This document shows, piece after piece, positions 1-6,956 of a stretch of DNA of 24,838 nucleotides. The position numbers and the translations under genes were made by a program. This DNA is from Arthrobacter sp. Its GTDB lineage: Bacteria > Actinomycetota > Actinomycetes > Actinomycetales > Micrococcaceae. The notes under the pieces were generated by a model. That model was given only the letters and a program-made list of their open reading frames with translations, searched no databases and was not told the origin of the DNA. Each line of letters starts with the position of its first letter. Position 1 is the stretch's first letter. The stretch covers positions 1 through 24,838 of the forward strand of contig JASLAA010000140.1 of assembly GCA_030147325.1 (NCBI GenBank), given 5' to 3'.

Positions 1-1020
1 GTCGATCAGATCGTTGCACCTTGGCTGCGCCACCCAACGCGCCACCATCACCAGATCATGCTCGAAGTCCACCCACACCAGATGGTGTCCGCCGCCGATG
101 GCGAACAGGCTCGACGCCGGCGCTGCCGGGTACAAACCGCAGTCCGTGTTCAGCCACCAGAGATACCCGTAGAGCGGGTTTGCCTGCGCCGGCTGGCCGA
201 GCGCTTCAAGCCAGCCGCTCGAGATCACGTTTCGGCCCTCCCACCGGCCCTTGTTCTGGACCAGCAGTCCAACCCGCGCATGATCACGTGTCGAGATGAA
301 CAAGCCGCCACCCCAGTGGCCGCCGCCTGAAACCGAGACCACGGGCCGGCCGGCTACGTCGGTGACCGAGTTGGCGTAGCCATGCCACTCCCAGTCCGGC
401 GATGCGTCGATGGGGTCCATCAGCCGTTCACGCAGCACCGTGGGCAGCGGCTGCCGGAAAACATGCAGCAGCGACAATGCCAGCCGGTTCACCCGGACGT
501 CGTTGTATTCCCAGCGCGAGCCTGGTCGTCCGGGCTCGCGGGCCGGACCAGGCACACGGCGATCGACGCCCGATCCGAAGCGCCGGTCCCGATCCACGCT
601 GTCGGGAATCCCCCAGAGCGTTCCGTGCCACTCGCTGGTCTGCTGCAGGAGGTGGCGCCAGGTGATCGTCCTGTTCTGGCTGCTGCTGAACCCGGTGTCA
701 CCCGGCGGCATGTAGTCCGCAACCGGGTCGTCGACGCCTCTGATCAGCCCCTGGTCGACAGCGATCCCGGCGAGCAGTCCGAGATAACTCTTCGCGGCGG
801 AGAAGGTGGTGTCCGGCCGCCCGATGTCGCCCCATTCAGCCACGATCCGGCCGTATCGGAGGATCATGCCATTGGCACCGCCCCGAGGCCGCACCAGCCC
901 GATCGGCTTGTCATGCGGCGGCTGGTCCTCCACATAGGCATTGCCGACATAGCGTCCGTCGGAAAGGAACAGGCTGCGCGGCCAGTCGGACTTCGGGTCC
1001 ACCCAGTACGCGGAGGCCAA
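1..1020 (-). CDS. Serine hydrolase, beta-lactamase (class C-like) fold, partial at both ends
   Basis: The reverse frame is open from about 1020 to the left edge (340 codons, no stop), so the C-terminus lies outside the window. Three motifs occur in the order of the class C beta-lactamase/penicillin-binding superfamily: SxxK as SAAK (Ser codon 799-801, Lys 790-792), the Tyr-x-Asn-like motif as Tyr-Asn-Asp (499-507), and GGGHH (82-96) where the KTG-equivalent is expected. Such proteins are usually esterases, peptidases or amidases; the substrate cannot be told here. No start codon or signal peptide is visible, because the frame runs without a clear start into the topoisomerase remnant, so the true N-terminus appears lost at the junction. 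GC looks a little lower than in the neighbours. The family call is firm, the enzyme activity unknown. Confidence 0.85.
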   Translation of the reverse strand, partial: MASAYWVDPKSDWPRSLFLSDGRYVGNAYVEDQPPHDKPIGLVRPRGGANGMILRYGRIVAEWGDIGRPDTTFSAAKSYLGLLAGIAVDQGLIRGVDDPVADYMPPGDTGFSSSQNRTITWRHLLQQTSEWHGTLWGIPDSVDRDRRFGSGVDRRVPGPAREPGRPGSRWEYNDVRVNRLALSLLHVFRQPLPTVLRERLMDPIDASPDWEWHGYANSVTDVAGRPVVSVSGGGHWGGGLFISTRDHARVGLLVQNKGRWEGRNVISSGWLEALGQPAQANPLYGYLWWLNTDCGLYPAAPASSLFAIGGGHHLVWVDFEHDLVMVARWVAQPRCNDLID

Positions 1021-1555
1021 CGGATCCTTCGGTGTGACCACGCTCCTCGTGGAGCACTGCACGGTCGAGGAGAACGTGGTGACCTTCGACTTCCCCGGGA
1101 AGAGTGGCCAGCACTGGGACACGCGGCTCGAGGACGCGGACCTCGCCGACGCCCTGCGCCCGATGTTGCAGCGCGAGGATGCCGACACCGTGCTCGCGTA
1201 CCGGACCGACGACGCCCGGTGGCACCATGTGGACGGCTCCCAGCTCAACGAGTTCCTCCGCCAGGTCACCGGTGGTCCCTTCACCGCGAAGGACTTCCGG
1301 ACCTGGCAGGCCACCGTCGTCGCCGCGATGGCGCTCGCCAAGGAGGATCTCAAGGCGACGAGCCGGACGGCGCGGCAGAAGGCCGTCAGTGCCACGATGA
1401 AGGCCGTCGCGGACCACCTGGGCAACACCCCGACCGTGGCGCGCAGTTCCTACGTGGATCCGCGCCTCGTGGACCGCTTCATGAGCGGCGAGGTCATCCC
1501 CATCACCACCTACTCGGCCTCGGAGAAGGCCGTGCAGGAACTCCTGCGCGACTGA
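995..1555 (+). pseudogene. DNA topoisomerase IB, N-terminally truncated remnant
   Basis: The C-terminal catalytic half of a bacterial type IB topoisomerase, which relaxes supercoils through a 3'-phosphotyrosine link. Visible landmarks are NGSFG at about 1019-1033, the beta-hairpin lysine in FPGKSG (1100-1102), KDFRTW with the catalytic Arg at 1298-1300, Asn in GNTP where bacterial enzymes commonly have Asn rather than His, and the nucleophile Tyr in RSSYVD at 1451-1453. Family members are about 330-350 residues; only about 185 are present. The frame closes upstream at a TAG (950-952). The first catalytic arginine, just before the conserved glycine in the Arg-Ile-Gly stretch, is missing: the residues there read Ser-Asp-Phe-Gly. 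A GTG at 1034 could start a shorter product, but that would lack the N-terminal DNA clamp. A pseudogene or an assembly junction fits better than a working enzyme. Confidence 0.82.
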
Positions 1556-1640
1556 CCCGCGCGTTTCCAAGCTTCCCGTTCGTCAGTACGCTGGCACCGG
1601 GCGCCCAACGAGGAGCGCATCCTTCGACGAAAGGCACACC

Positions 1641-1988
1641 ATGACCGAGAACGCTCACGGAGGACACATCGTGAACCCCAACGAGGGTGACGGCTCGACG
1701 TCCGATCCGAACTGGCACGGCGACGCCGGGGACCAGGGCAACGACCTCCGCTTCGCGGAGGAGCAGGCCCTCATCAACGAGCAGGCCGACCGCGCGGACC
1801 GGGACCCCTCGGAGGCCGTCGCCGCCGCCGCGCAGGAGGGCCACTACACGAGTACCGACCCTTCGGATGCCTCGGGTGGCTACACGTCCTCGCAGGATCC
1901 CGCGGAGGAGGGCGAGTACACCGACAAGGACAAGCCGCTCGCCGACGCGCCCGAGGGCGAGGGCGGATACACCGACCGCGACAGCTAG
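1641..1988 (+). CDS. Small acidic repeat protein of unknown function
   Basis: A protein of 115 residues that I do not recognise. It is strongly acidic and hydrophilic, without cysteine, membrane segment or signal peptide, and probably disordered. The second half carries four Tyr-Thr units, at residues 69, 81, 93 and 110, each preceded by Gly or Glu-rich sequence and followed by Ser/Asp and Asp. The ATG at 1641 has GAAAGG six bases upstream. An in-frame GTG at 1671 has a stronger GGAGG (1659-1663) at seven bases and would give 105 residues, so the start is uncertain. Its TAG overlaps the stop of the convergent kinase gene in a CTAG palindrome (1985-1988). Coding status is supported by the two ribosome sites and the ordered repeats. 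It could be a stress or desiccation protein, but nothing in the sequence proves that. Confidence 0.7.
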   Translation: MTENAHGGHIVNPNEGDGSTSDPNWHGDAGDQGNDLRFAEEQALINEQADRADRDPSEAVAAAAQEGHYTSTDPSDASGGYTSSQDPAEEGEYTDKDKPLADAPEGEGGYTDRDS

Positions 1989-3154
1989 GGCGCGGTGCCC
2001 GGGTGCGACGGACGACGGCGCCCGGCCCGTTCCCGGCGCAGCCACTCCCGCCCGAGGCGGGGCAGTGGCGATCCCGAGGAGGACCCTGATGGTCCGGGAG
2101 CCGATGCCGGCACCCGGACCATCAGTGCGTCCGGATCCACGCGCGCGGTCAGGCAGGTGATGGCGCCCGAGGGGTCACCGTCGAGCTGCGTGGCGATCGG
2201 TTCGGCCGACCGGACCGTCACCTCCCTGGCACGGTAGTAACTGAGCACCGGGATGCCGCCGCGATGCCGCAGCAGGATCTTCGCGGCCATCCAGGTCCAG
2301 CCGAGGAGGCTGCGCGGACTGAGCACCACCACGTCCAGGTAGCCGTCGTCGATCATGGCGTCGGGGACGAAGTCGACTCCGGCCGGGAGCTTTCCGCAGT
2401 TCGCCACGAGCAGGCTGCGCACCTTGCGGCTCTGCGGCGGCTGTCCGTCCAGGCTGATCGAGATCCGGCGACGACGCCCCGGGAGGTGCCGCACGCCCGC
2501 CTCGCTGTAGGCGAGCCAGCCGAAGCGTTCCTTGAGGTCCTGTTTCGCGTCGGCCACCACGCTGGCGTCGAATCCGACCCCGCCCATCACCAGGAACGGG
2601 TGTTCGGAGCTGACCTGCGTCCGGTCGTTGCGCAGTGTGATCCTTGCCGCGTCGATCCGTCGCTCGTGGCCGTGCAGGGCGATGCGGAGGCAGCCGGCGA
2701 CGTCGTGGTAGGGCAGGCCGAGATTCCTGACCAGCAGGTTGCCCGTGCCCAGGGGCAACAGCCCGAGGGCTGCGGGCCTGTGGGCGAGGGCGGAGGCGAC
2801 GGCCCGGACCGTTCCATCCCCTCCGGCCGCGATGACGACGTCGGCCCCGGCCTCGAGTGCCCGCTCGGCCTGCCCGGTGCCCGGGTCCTCCACCGTGGTC
2901 TCGAGGACGAGCGGGGGATCCCAGCCGGCATCCGAGCACGCCTGCTCGACGAGGGCGCGCGCTGAGGCGGCCTGCAGTTTCGTCGGGTTGAGCACGAGGG
3001 CGACGCGCTGCGGACCGGCCGCCACCGGCACGGGCTCGTGGACCGAAGCGGTGGGTGTCCGGGTCTGCCGCAGCCGCCGGACCGACCAATAGCTCTGGAG
3101 GGATGCGACGGCGGCGGACGCCGCGGCGGTACCGGCGAGCAGTTTGCGGCGCAT
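1985..3154 (-). CDS. Diacylglycerol kinase / sphingosine kinase family lipid kinase
   Basis: Predicted to phosphorylate a lipid or polyprenol hydroxyl with ATP at the membrane. With the ATG at 3154 it has 389 residues. Residues 6-20 form a short hydrophobic N-terminal segment followed by arginines. The catalytic domain (PF00781) starts near residue 49 with NPTK at 56-59, the nucleotide-binding GGDGT at 111-115 and GTGN at 136-139. A C-terminal DGDP appears where this family has its second conserved lobe. The last 30 residues are Arg/Pro-rich and probably disordered. The frame extends to a TTG at 3166 and a GTG at 3160, but no good ribosome site favours either. The gene is divergent from serS and convergent with the acidic protein gene, ending in shared stop bases. 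The exact lipid substrate cannot be told. Confidence 0.88.
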   Translation of the reverse strand: MRRKLLAGTAAASAAVASLQSYWSVRRLRQTRTPTASVHEPVPVAAGPQRVALVLNPTKLQAASARALVEQACSDAGWDPPLVLETTVEDPGTGQAERALEAGADVVIAAGGDGTVRAVASALAHRPAALGLLPLGTGNLLVRNLGLPYHDVAGCLRIALHGHERRIDAARITLRNDRTQVSSEHPFLVMGGVGFDASVVADAKQDLKERFGWLAYSEAGVRHLPGRRRRISISLDGQPPQSRKVRSLLVANCGKLPAGVDFVPDAMIDDGYLDVVVLSPRSLLGWTWMAAKILLRHRGGIPVLSYYRAREVTVRSAEPIATQLDGDPSGAITCLTARVDPDALMVRVPASAPGPSGSSSGSPLPRLGREWLRRERAGRRRPSHPGTAP

Positions 3155-3209
3155 GGTCACCCACAATAGCGGCAGGCCCCCGTCGCGCCGTCGCGTCCGC
3201 TGGTTTGGG

Positions 3210-3215
3210 TAGTCT
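3210..3215 (+). promoter_or_regulatory. Probable -10 element, leaderless serS start
   Basis: TAGTCT lies seven bases before the GTG of serS, so the expected transcription start falls on or next to the start codon. No Shine-Dalgarno and no clear -35 are present. Leaderless mRNAs are common in actinobacteria. The same layout, with the shared string CTTGTC, recurs before lysS. Confidence 0.55.
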
Positions 3216-3222
3216 TGTCGAT

Positions 3223-4503
3223 GTGATCGACGTCAACGACCTCCGCCAGAATCCCGAGCAGTTCCGAGCATCGCAGCGTGCGCGCAGGGCGGATGAGTCC
3301 CTGGTCGACGCCGTCCTCGCAGCTGATGCGGCCCGGCGCGAGTCGGTGACGGCCTATGAGACCCTGCGGGCCGAGCAGAACGCCTTCGGCAAGCGGGTCG
3401 CCCAGGCCAAGGGCGAGGAGAAGCAGGCGCTCCTGGCCGAGGTCAAGGAGCTGGCGGCGGCGGTCAAGGCGGCGGCGGTCGCCTCCGAGGCGGCCAAGGC
3501 CGAGCAGGAGGTGCTGCTGCGCAAGCTGCCGAACCTGGTGCAGGACGGCGTGCCGGAGGGCGGCGAGGACGACTACGTGGTGGTGAAGAAGGTCGGCACT
3601 CCGCGGGACTTCCAGGCAGAGGGCTTCGAGCCCCGCGACCACCTCGAGATCGGCGAGCTGATCGGCGCCATCGACATGGAGCGCGGCGCGAAGGTCTCCG
3701 GGTCACGCTTCTACTTCCTCAAGGGCGTCGGTGCGCGCCTCGAGATCGCCCTCCTGCGCATGGCGCTCGACCAGGCCATGGATGCCGGCTTCACGCCGAT
3801 GATCACCCCCACCCTCGTGCGGCCGGAGACCATGCAGGGCACCGGTTTCGACATCGCGCACGACGCCGAGATCTACCGGCTCGAGGAGGACAATCTCTAC
3901 CTCGTCGGCACCTCCGAGGTCGCGCTCGCCGGGTACCACTCCGACGAGATCATCGACGTCGGTGCCGGACCCGTCCGCTATGCGGGCTGGTCCTCCTGCT
4001 ACCGCCGGGAAGCCGGCTCGCACGGCAGGGACACCCGCGGCATCATCCGGGTGCACCAGTTCAACAAGGTGGAGATGTTCACCTACACCACGGTGGAGGA
4101 CGCGCCGGCGGAGCATGAGCGCATGCTCGCCTGGGAGGAGGAGATGCTCGCCAAGGTCGAGGTCCCGTACCGCGTCATCGACACCGCTGCCGGGGATCTC
4201 GGGATGTCCGCGGCACGGAAGTTCGACTGCGAGGCCTGGGTGCCGACGCAGGGCGACTACCGCGAGCTGACGTCGACGTCGAACTGCACCACGTTCCAGG
4301 CGCGGCGCCTGAACATCCGCGAGCGGCAGGAGGGTGAGGGCCAGAAGGGTACGCGCGCAGTCGCCACCCTGAACGGGACCCTCGCGACCACGCGCTGGAT
4401 CGTGGCGATCCTCGAGCACCACCAGAACGCGGACGGGTCGGTCACCGTCCCGGTGGCGCTGCGCCCGTATCTTAACGGAATGGAAATCCTTCCGGTACTG
4501 TGA
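3223..4503 (+). CDS. serS: Seryl-tRNA synthetase
   Basis: Class II aminoacyl-tRNA synthetase that charges tRNA-Ser (and tRNA-Sec where present). The 426 residues match the normal bacterial length. Residues 1-110 form the tRNA-binding coiled-coil arm, rich in Lys, Glu and Ala. The catalytic domain follows, with the TSE serine-binding motif before motif 2, motif 2 around Arg261-Arg262-Glu263, and motif 3 around Asn384 to Arg391. The GTG at 3223 is chosen because the family begins with Ile-Asp-Val-Asn-like residues, and because a -10 element immediately precedes it; the open frame extends further upstream but into the divergent gene. No terminator is evident before the next gene. The assignment is secure. 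Confidence 0.97.
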   Translation: MIDVNDLRQNPEQFRASQRARRADESLVDAVLAADAARRESVTAYETLRAEQNAFGKRVAQAKGEEKQALLAEVKELAAAVKAAAVASEAAKAEQEVLLRKLPNLVQDGVPEGGEDDYVVVKKVGTPRDFQAEGFEPRDHLEIGELIGAIDMERGAKVSGSRFYFLKGVGARLEIALLRMALDQAMDAGFTPMITPTLVRPETMQGTGFDIAHDAEIYRLEEDNLYLVGTSEVALAGYHSDEIIDVGAGPVRYAGWSSCYRREAGSHGRDTRGIIRVHQFNKVEMFTYTTVEDAPAEHERMLAWEEEMLAKVEVPYRVIDTAAGDLGMSAARKFDCEAWVPTQGDYRELTSTSNCTTFQARRLNIRERQEGEGQKGTRAVATLNGTLATTRWIVAILEHHQNADGSVTVPVALRPYLNGMEILPVL

Positions 4504-4547
4504 GCGTCGCCCTACCGGGCTGTCGGTGGGGGGTGCTTCACTGAATC

Positions 4548-5384
4548 ATGAGTACTTTGATCAATGCTGGCATCGATGACCGGCAGGAACACCGCAAGCA
4601 CCACCTCATCGCCCTCGACGTCGACGGCACCCTCGTGGATCACGAGGGAGCCATGACGGAAGAGGTGCGCGACGCCGCGCGGGCCGTCATCGAAGCCGGA
4701 CACGACGTCATCATCGCCACGGGCAGGTCCCTCGGGGCAACTCTTCCCGTCATCAGGCTCCTCGGTATCACCCGGGGCTTCGCCGTCTGCTCGAACGGAG
4801 GCGTCACGCTCCGCATCGATGCCTCCCTGCCCGAGGGCTTCGAGGTGATCGAGCGGGTGACCTTCGATCCCAAGCCTGCACTGACCGCCCTTCGGGAGCG
4901 GTTGCCTGCCGCCAAGTACGCCCTCGAGGACGATCGCGGGCGCTTCCTGTCCACGGAGAGCTTCCAGGATGCGAGCTTCGGGTCCGAGGCCGAGAGCGTC
5001 GACTTCGACGAGATGCTCCGGAGCCGCGCAGTGCGGGTCGTCGTCTTCAGCACGGACAGTTCCGCGGAGGAGTTCGGCGAGGCCGTCGCGTCGATCGGCC
5101 TGCACGGCGTGACCTACTCCGTGGGCTGGACCGCCTGGCTGGACATCGCCGCTTCCGGCGTCACGAAGGCGAGCGCGCTGGAGGTCCTCAGGCGGCGGCT
5201 GGGCACGGACGAGGAACTCACCGTGGCGGTCGGCGACGGCCGGAACGACATCGAGATGCTCCAGTGGGCGGGACGCGGGGTCGCCATGGGCCAGGCTCCG
5301 GACGAGGTCCGCTCGGCGGCATCGGAGGTCACCGGGACCGTGTACGACGACGGCGCTGCGAAGGTCCTTCGCTCACTGGTGTGA
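4548..5384 (+). CDS. HAD-superfamily hydrolase, Cof-type sugar-phosphatase-like
   Basis: Cytosolic phosphatase of 278 residues. Motif I is Asp24-Val-Asp26-Gly-Thr28, giving the nucleophile and the acid/base. Motif II threonine lies in the ATGR segment. The C2-type cap occupies about residues 90-205, motif III lysine lies just after it, and motif IV is GDGRND at 229-234. This arrangement is that of the Cof/YidA subfamily, which dephosphorylates sugar phosphates or flavin-related phosphates; the actual substrate is not inferable. The first 18 residues form a polar extension before the core, so a later start is possible, but no better start codon with a ribosome site is seen. It follows serS after 44 bases and ends four bases from the stop of the convergent SatD-like gene. 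Confidence 0.9.
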   Translation: MSTLINAGIDDRQEHRKHHLIALDVDGTLVDHEGAMTEEVRDAARAVIEAGHDVIIATGRSLGATLPVIRLLGITRGFAVCSNGGVTLRIDASLPEGFEVIERVTFDPKPALTALRERLPAAKYALEDDRGRFLSTESFQDASFGSEAESVDFDEMLRSRAVRVVVFSTDSSAEEFGEAVASIGLHGVTYSVGWTAWLDIAASGVTKASALEVLRRRLGTDEELTVAVGDGRNDIEMLQWAGRGVAMGQAPDEVRSAASEVTGTVYDDGAAKVLRSLV

Positions 5385-5388
5385 CAGC

Positions 5389-6018
5389 TCAGTAGGGGAG
5401 GGCGGCTTCGGGCAGGGACGCAGGACCGTGGGTGAGGTCCAGCAGGCGCGCTGCAGCCGGACGCGTGGCCCATTCCTCCATCCAGTGGGAGCGGACGACG
5501 GCGCGGCTCACGGCCTGCGCGGTGATGCCGAGTTCCTCGGCGATGAACTTCTGCTGCCCCCGAGCGCCGGGCGTCATCAGGTCCAGAACCGTCCACTCGG
5601 CGTCCGTGCGGGTATGGACGATCTGCCCCAGCAGCCTCAGGACGGCTTCGGCCTCGGCGGCTATCGCGCCGTCCGGTCCCTCCACGGCGAGCGGGATCCG
5701 CTCCCCGGTCTTCCGCGCCCGATTCACCGCCCGGCGGGCGTAGACGAGTCCGTAGCCCTCCGCGTCCACCAGGCGCTCCGGAACGGGCGGGAGCAGTCCA
5801 CCGACCCCGATCCCCACGTGCCAGCGGCGATAGCGGAGGGCCCGCAGCGCGGCGTCGACCGCGCTCGTCGCCGAGTCCACCACTCCCTGCACCTCGTCCC
5901 CCACCGACCGCTGGAACGGGACGACCGCCGGGACGAGGCGCAGTGCCCTGAGGAGATCCCCCGTGAGGTCGCCGACGTCGCGGGAGTCGCGCTGGTTGAT
6001 GGTCAGGACGAAGTGCAT
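5389..6018 (-). CDS. SatD-family protein with C-terminal helix-turn-helix
   Basis: A 209-residue protein that resembles the SatD family: a nucleotide-cyclase-like fold with the conserved VGDEVQG at 39-45, an RxxHVGIGVGG segment at 64-74, and GYGLVYARRAV at 88-98. In streptococci SatD sits with satC and satE in a stress operon, but its molecular activity is not settled. The C-terminal part (residues 150-178) reads like a helix-turn-helix, QQKFIAEELGITAQAVSRAV, of the MarR/LuxR sort. This suggests a ligand-sensing regulator, which is inference. The ATG at 6018 lies six bases after a good -10, so the mRNA is probably leaderless. The gene stands alone, convergent with the HAD gene. Confidence 0.75.
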   Translation of the reverse strand: MHFVLTINQRDSRDVGDLTGDLLRALRLVPAVVPFQRSVGDEVQGVVDSATSAVDAALRALRYRRWHVGIGVGGLLPPVPERLVDAEGYGLVYARRAVNRARKTGERIPLAVEGPDGAIAAEAEAVLRLLGQIVHTRTDAEWTVLDLMTPGARGQQKFIAEELGITAQAVSRAVVRSHWMEEWATRPAAARLLDLTHGPASLPEAALPY

Positions 6019-6024
6019 GGCATC

Positions 6025-6052
6025 AGTATGGGCGCACGAACCCGCCGATCAA
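6025..6052 (-). promoter_or_regulatory. Promoter of the SatD-like gene
   Basis: On the minus strand TTGATC (6047-6052) is followed after 16 bases by CATACT (6025-6030), and the ATG starts six bases later at 6018. This gives an almost zero-length leader. The spacing and both hexamers fit a housekeeping sigma factor. Confidence 0.6.
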
Positions 6053-6154
6053 CTGTAATGCGTTGTTTTCGACCACCGCGCCGTCGCCCGGTCGGCTCCA
6101 GGATCGCGGACCCGGGCGCTGGTCGGTGGTCCGCTCGTGCTGTCCCCGGACAGC

Positions 6155-6195
6155 GCGAGCCCCCGTTCCACCCGGGAGGCGGAACGGGGGCTCGC
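6155..6195 (-). terminator. Strong hairpin terminator downstream of ppa
   Basis: A perfect 15-bp stem (left arm 6155-6169, right arm 6181-6195) with an 11-base loop, 18 bases beyond the ppa stop. No clear T-tract follows on the minus strand, as is usual in high-GC actinobacteria. A second small perfect hairpin, TGTCC-CC-GGACA, at 6141-6152 follows directly. It probably protects the SatD-like promoter from read-through. Confidence 0.8.
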
Positions 6196-6213
6196 GGAAC
6201 CAGGCCGGTCGGG

Positions 6214-6780
6214 TCAGCGGCCCTCGGGCGTCTCCGTGGCGTTCTTCGCCTCGACGTCGACGGAGCGGCCCTGGGGCTCGTCCTCCTCGCTCGCGTCGCC
6301 GACGTCCTTGAACCGCTTGAGGGAGGCCTCGATCTCGGCCTCTGCCTCCTCGCGACCCGCCCAGTCGGCGGCTTCGACCCACTTGCCCGGCTCGAGATCC
6401 TTGTACTTGGTGAAGAAGTGCTTGATCTCGTCGAGCAGGAAATCCGAGACGTCGGACAGTTCCTGGATGTGCTCGAACCTGGGGTCGACGGGCACACAGA
6501 GCACCTTGGCGTCCCCGCCGCCGTCGTCGGTCATGTTGAAGACACCGATCGGGCGGGATTCGACGAGCACGCCCGGGATGAGGTCGAAGTCCTGCAGCAG
6601 CACCAGCGCGTCCAGCGGGTCGCCGTCCTCACCCAGGGTGTTCTCGAAGTAGCCGTAGTGCGTGGGGTACTGCATCGCCGTGAACAGGACGCGGTCGAGG
6701 CGCAGCCGGTGCGTGTCGTGGTCGATCTCGTACTTGACCCGCGACCCTCGCGGGATCTCGATGGTGACGTCGAGCTTCAT
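6214..6780 (-). CDS. ppa: Inorganic pyrophosphatase, family I
   Basis: Hydrolyses pyrophosphate released by polymerisation reactions; cytosolic, Mg2+-dependent. The signature EDGDPLDALV is at residues 51-60, with the metal-binding aspartates 52, 54 and 57. The conserved EIPRGSRVKYE is at 8-18 and YPTHYGY at 38-44. The protein has 188 residues, longer than the roughly 160-residue actinobacterial core, because of an acidic, probably disordered tail from about residue 163. The ATG at 6780 has AGGAG at a good distance on the minus strand; the frame continues upstream but without family similarity. It is divergent from dacB and is followed by a strong terminator, so it is monocistronic. Confidence 0.96.
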   Translation of the reverse strand: MKLDVTIEIPRGSRVKYEIDHDTHRLRLDRVLFTAMQYPTHYGYFENTLGEDGDPLDALVLLQDFDLIPGVLVESRPIGVFNMTDDGGGDAKVLCVPVDPRFEHIQELSDVSDFLLDEIKHFFTKYKDLEPGKWVEAADWAGREEAEAEIEASLKRFKDVGDASEEDEPQGRSVDVEAKNATETPEGR

Positions 6781-6811
6781 GGCAACTCCTGTGGTTGGTC
6801 GGGAATCCGGT

Positions 6812-6851
6812 GGCGGCCGTCGACGCGCCCTCCGGAGGAGGGCGAGCCGCC
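6812..6851. promoter_or_regulatory. Two-tier hairpin in the ppa/dacB intergenic region
   Basis: An inner perfect stem GCCCTCC (6827-6833) with GGAGGGC (6837-6843) and a three-base loop sits inside an outer stem GGCGGC (6812-6817) with GCCGCC (6846-6851). If ppa starts transcription near 6850, this would lie in its leader, ending about 30 bases before the ATG. It could instead be chance in GC-rich DNA. Confidence 0.4.
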
Positions 6852-6857
6852 GGTCTA

Positions 6858-6881
6858 GTGTTAAAGCGTCAGCCCTAACAT
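6858..6881. promoter_or_regulatory. Possible divergent -10 elements of ppa and dacB
   Basis: An inverted pair, TGTTA (6859-6863) and TAACA (6876-6880) with a 12-base spacer, lies in the only A/T-rich spot between ppa and dacB. Read outward it gives TAACAT for dacB and TAACAC for ppa, both acceptable -10 hexamers. It could also be a regulator site. No convincing -35 elements are seen. Confidence 0.4.
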
Positions 6882-6956
6882 ATCGGTCGGTCGTCGGTAC
6901 CGGAGCATTTCCTGCCGCTTTCCGGGTTCCGCCTCCACGCCCTGCGAAAGGATCCG

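Noticed and set aside
911..1570. A 219-codon minus-strand frame across the topoisomerase remnant
   Set aside because: It is the antisense shadow of the topoisomerase and lies in a different frame from the serine hydrolase; no domain is visible.
382..1644. A 420-codon plus-strand frame spanning the hydrolase and topoisomerase
   Set aside because: It is out of frame with both real genes, and its translation is Arg/His/Pro-rich with no motif.
3055..3222. N-terminal extension of serS upstream of the GTG
   Set aside because: The extra 56 residues lie opposite the lipid kinase gene, have no family similarity, and would place the start before the -10 element.
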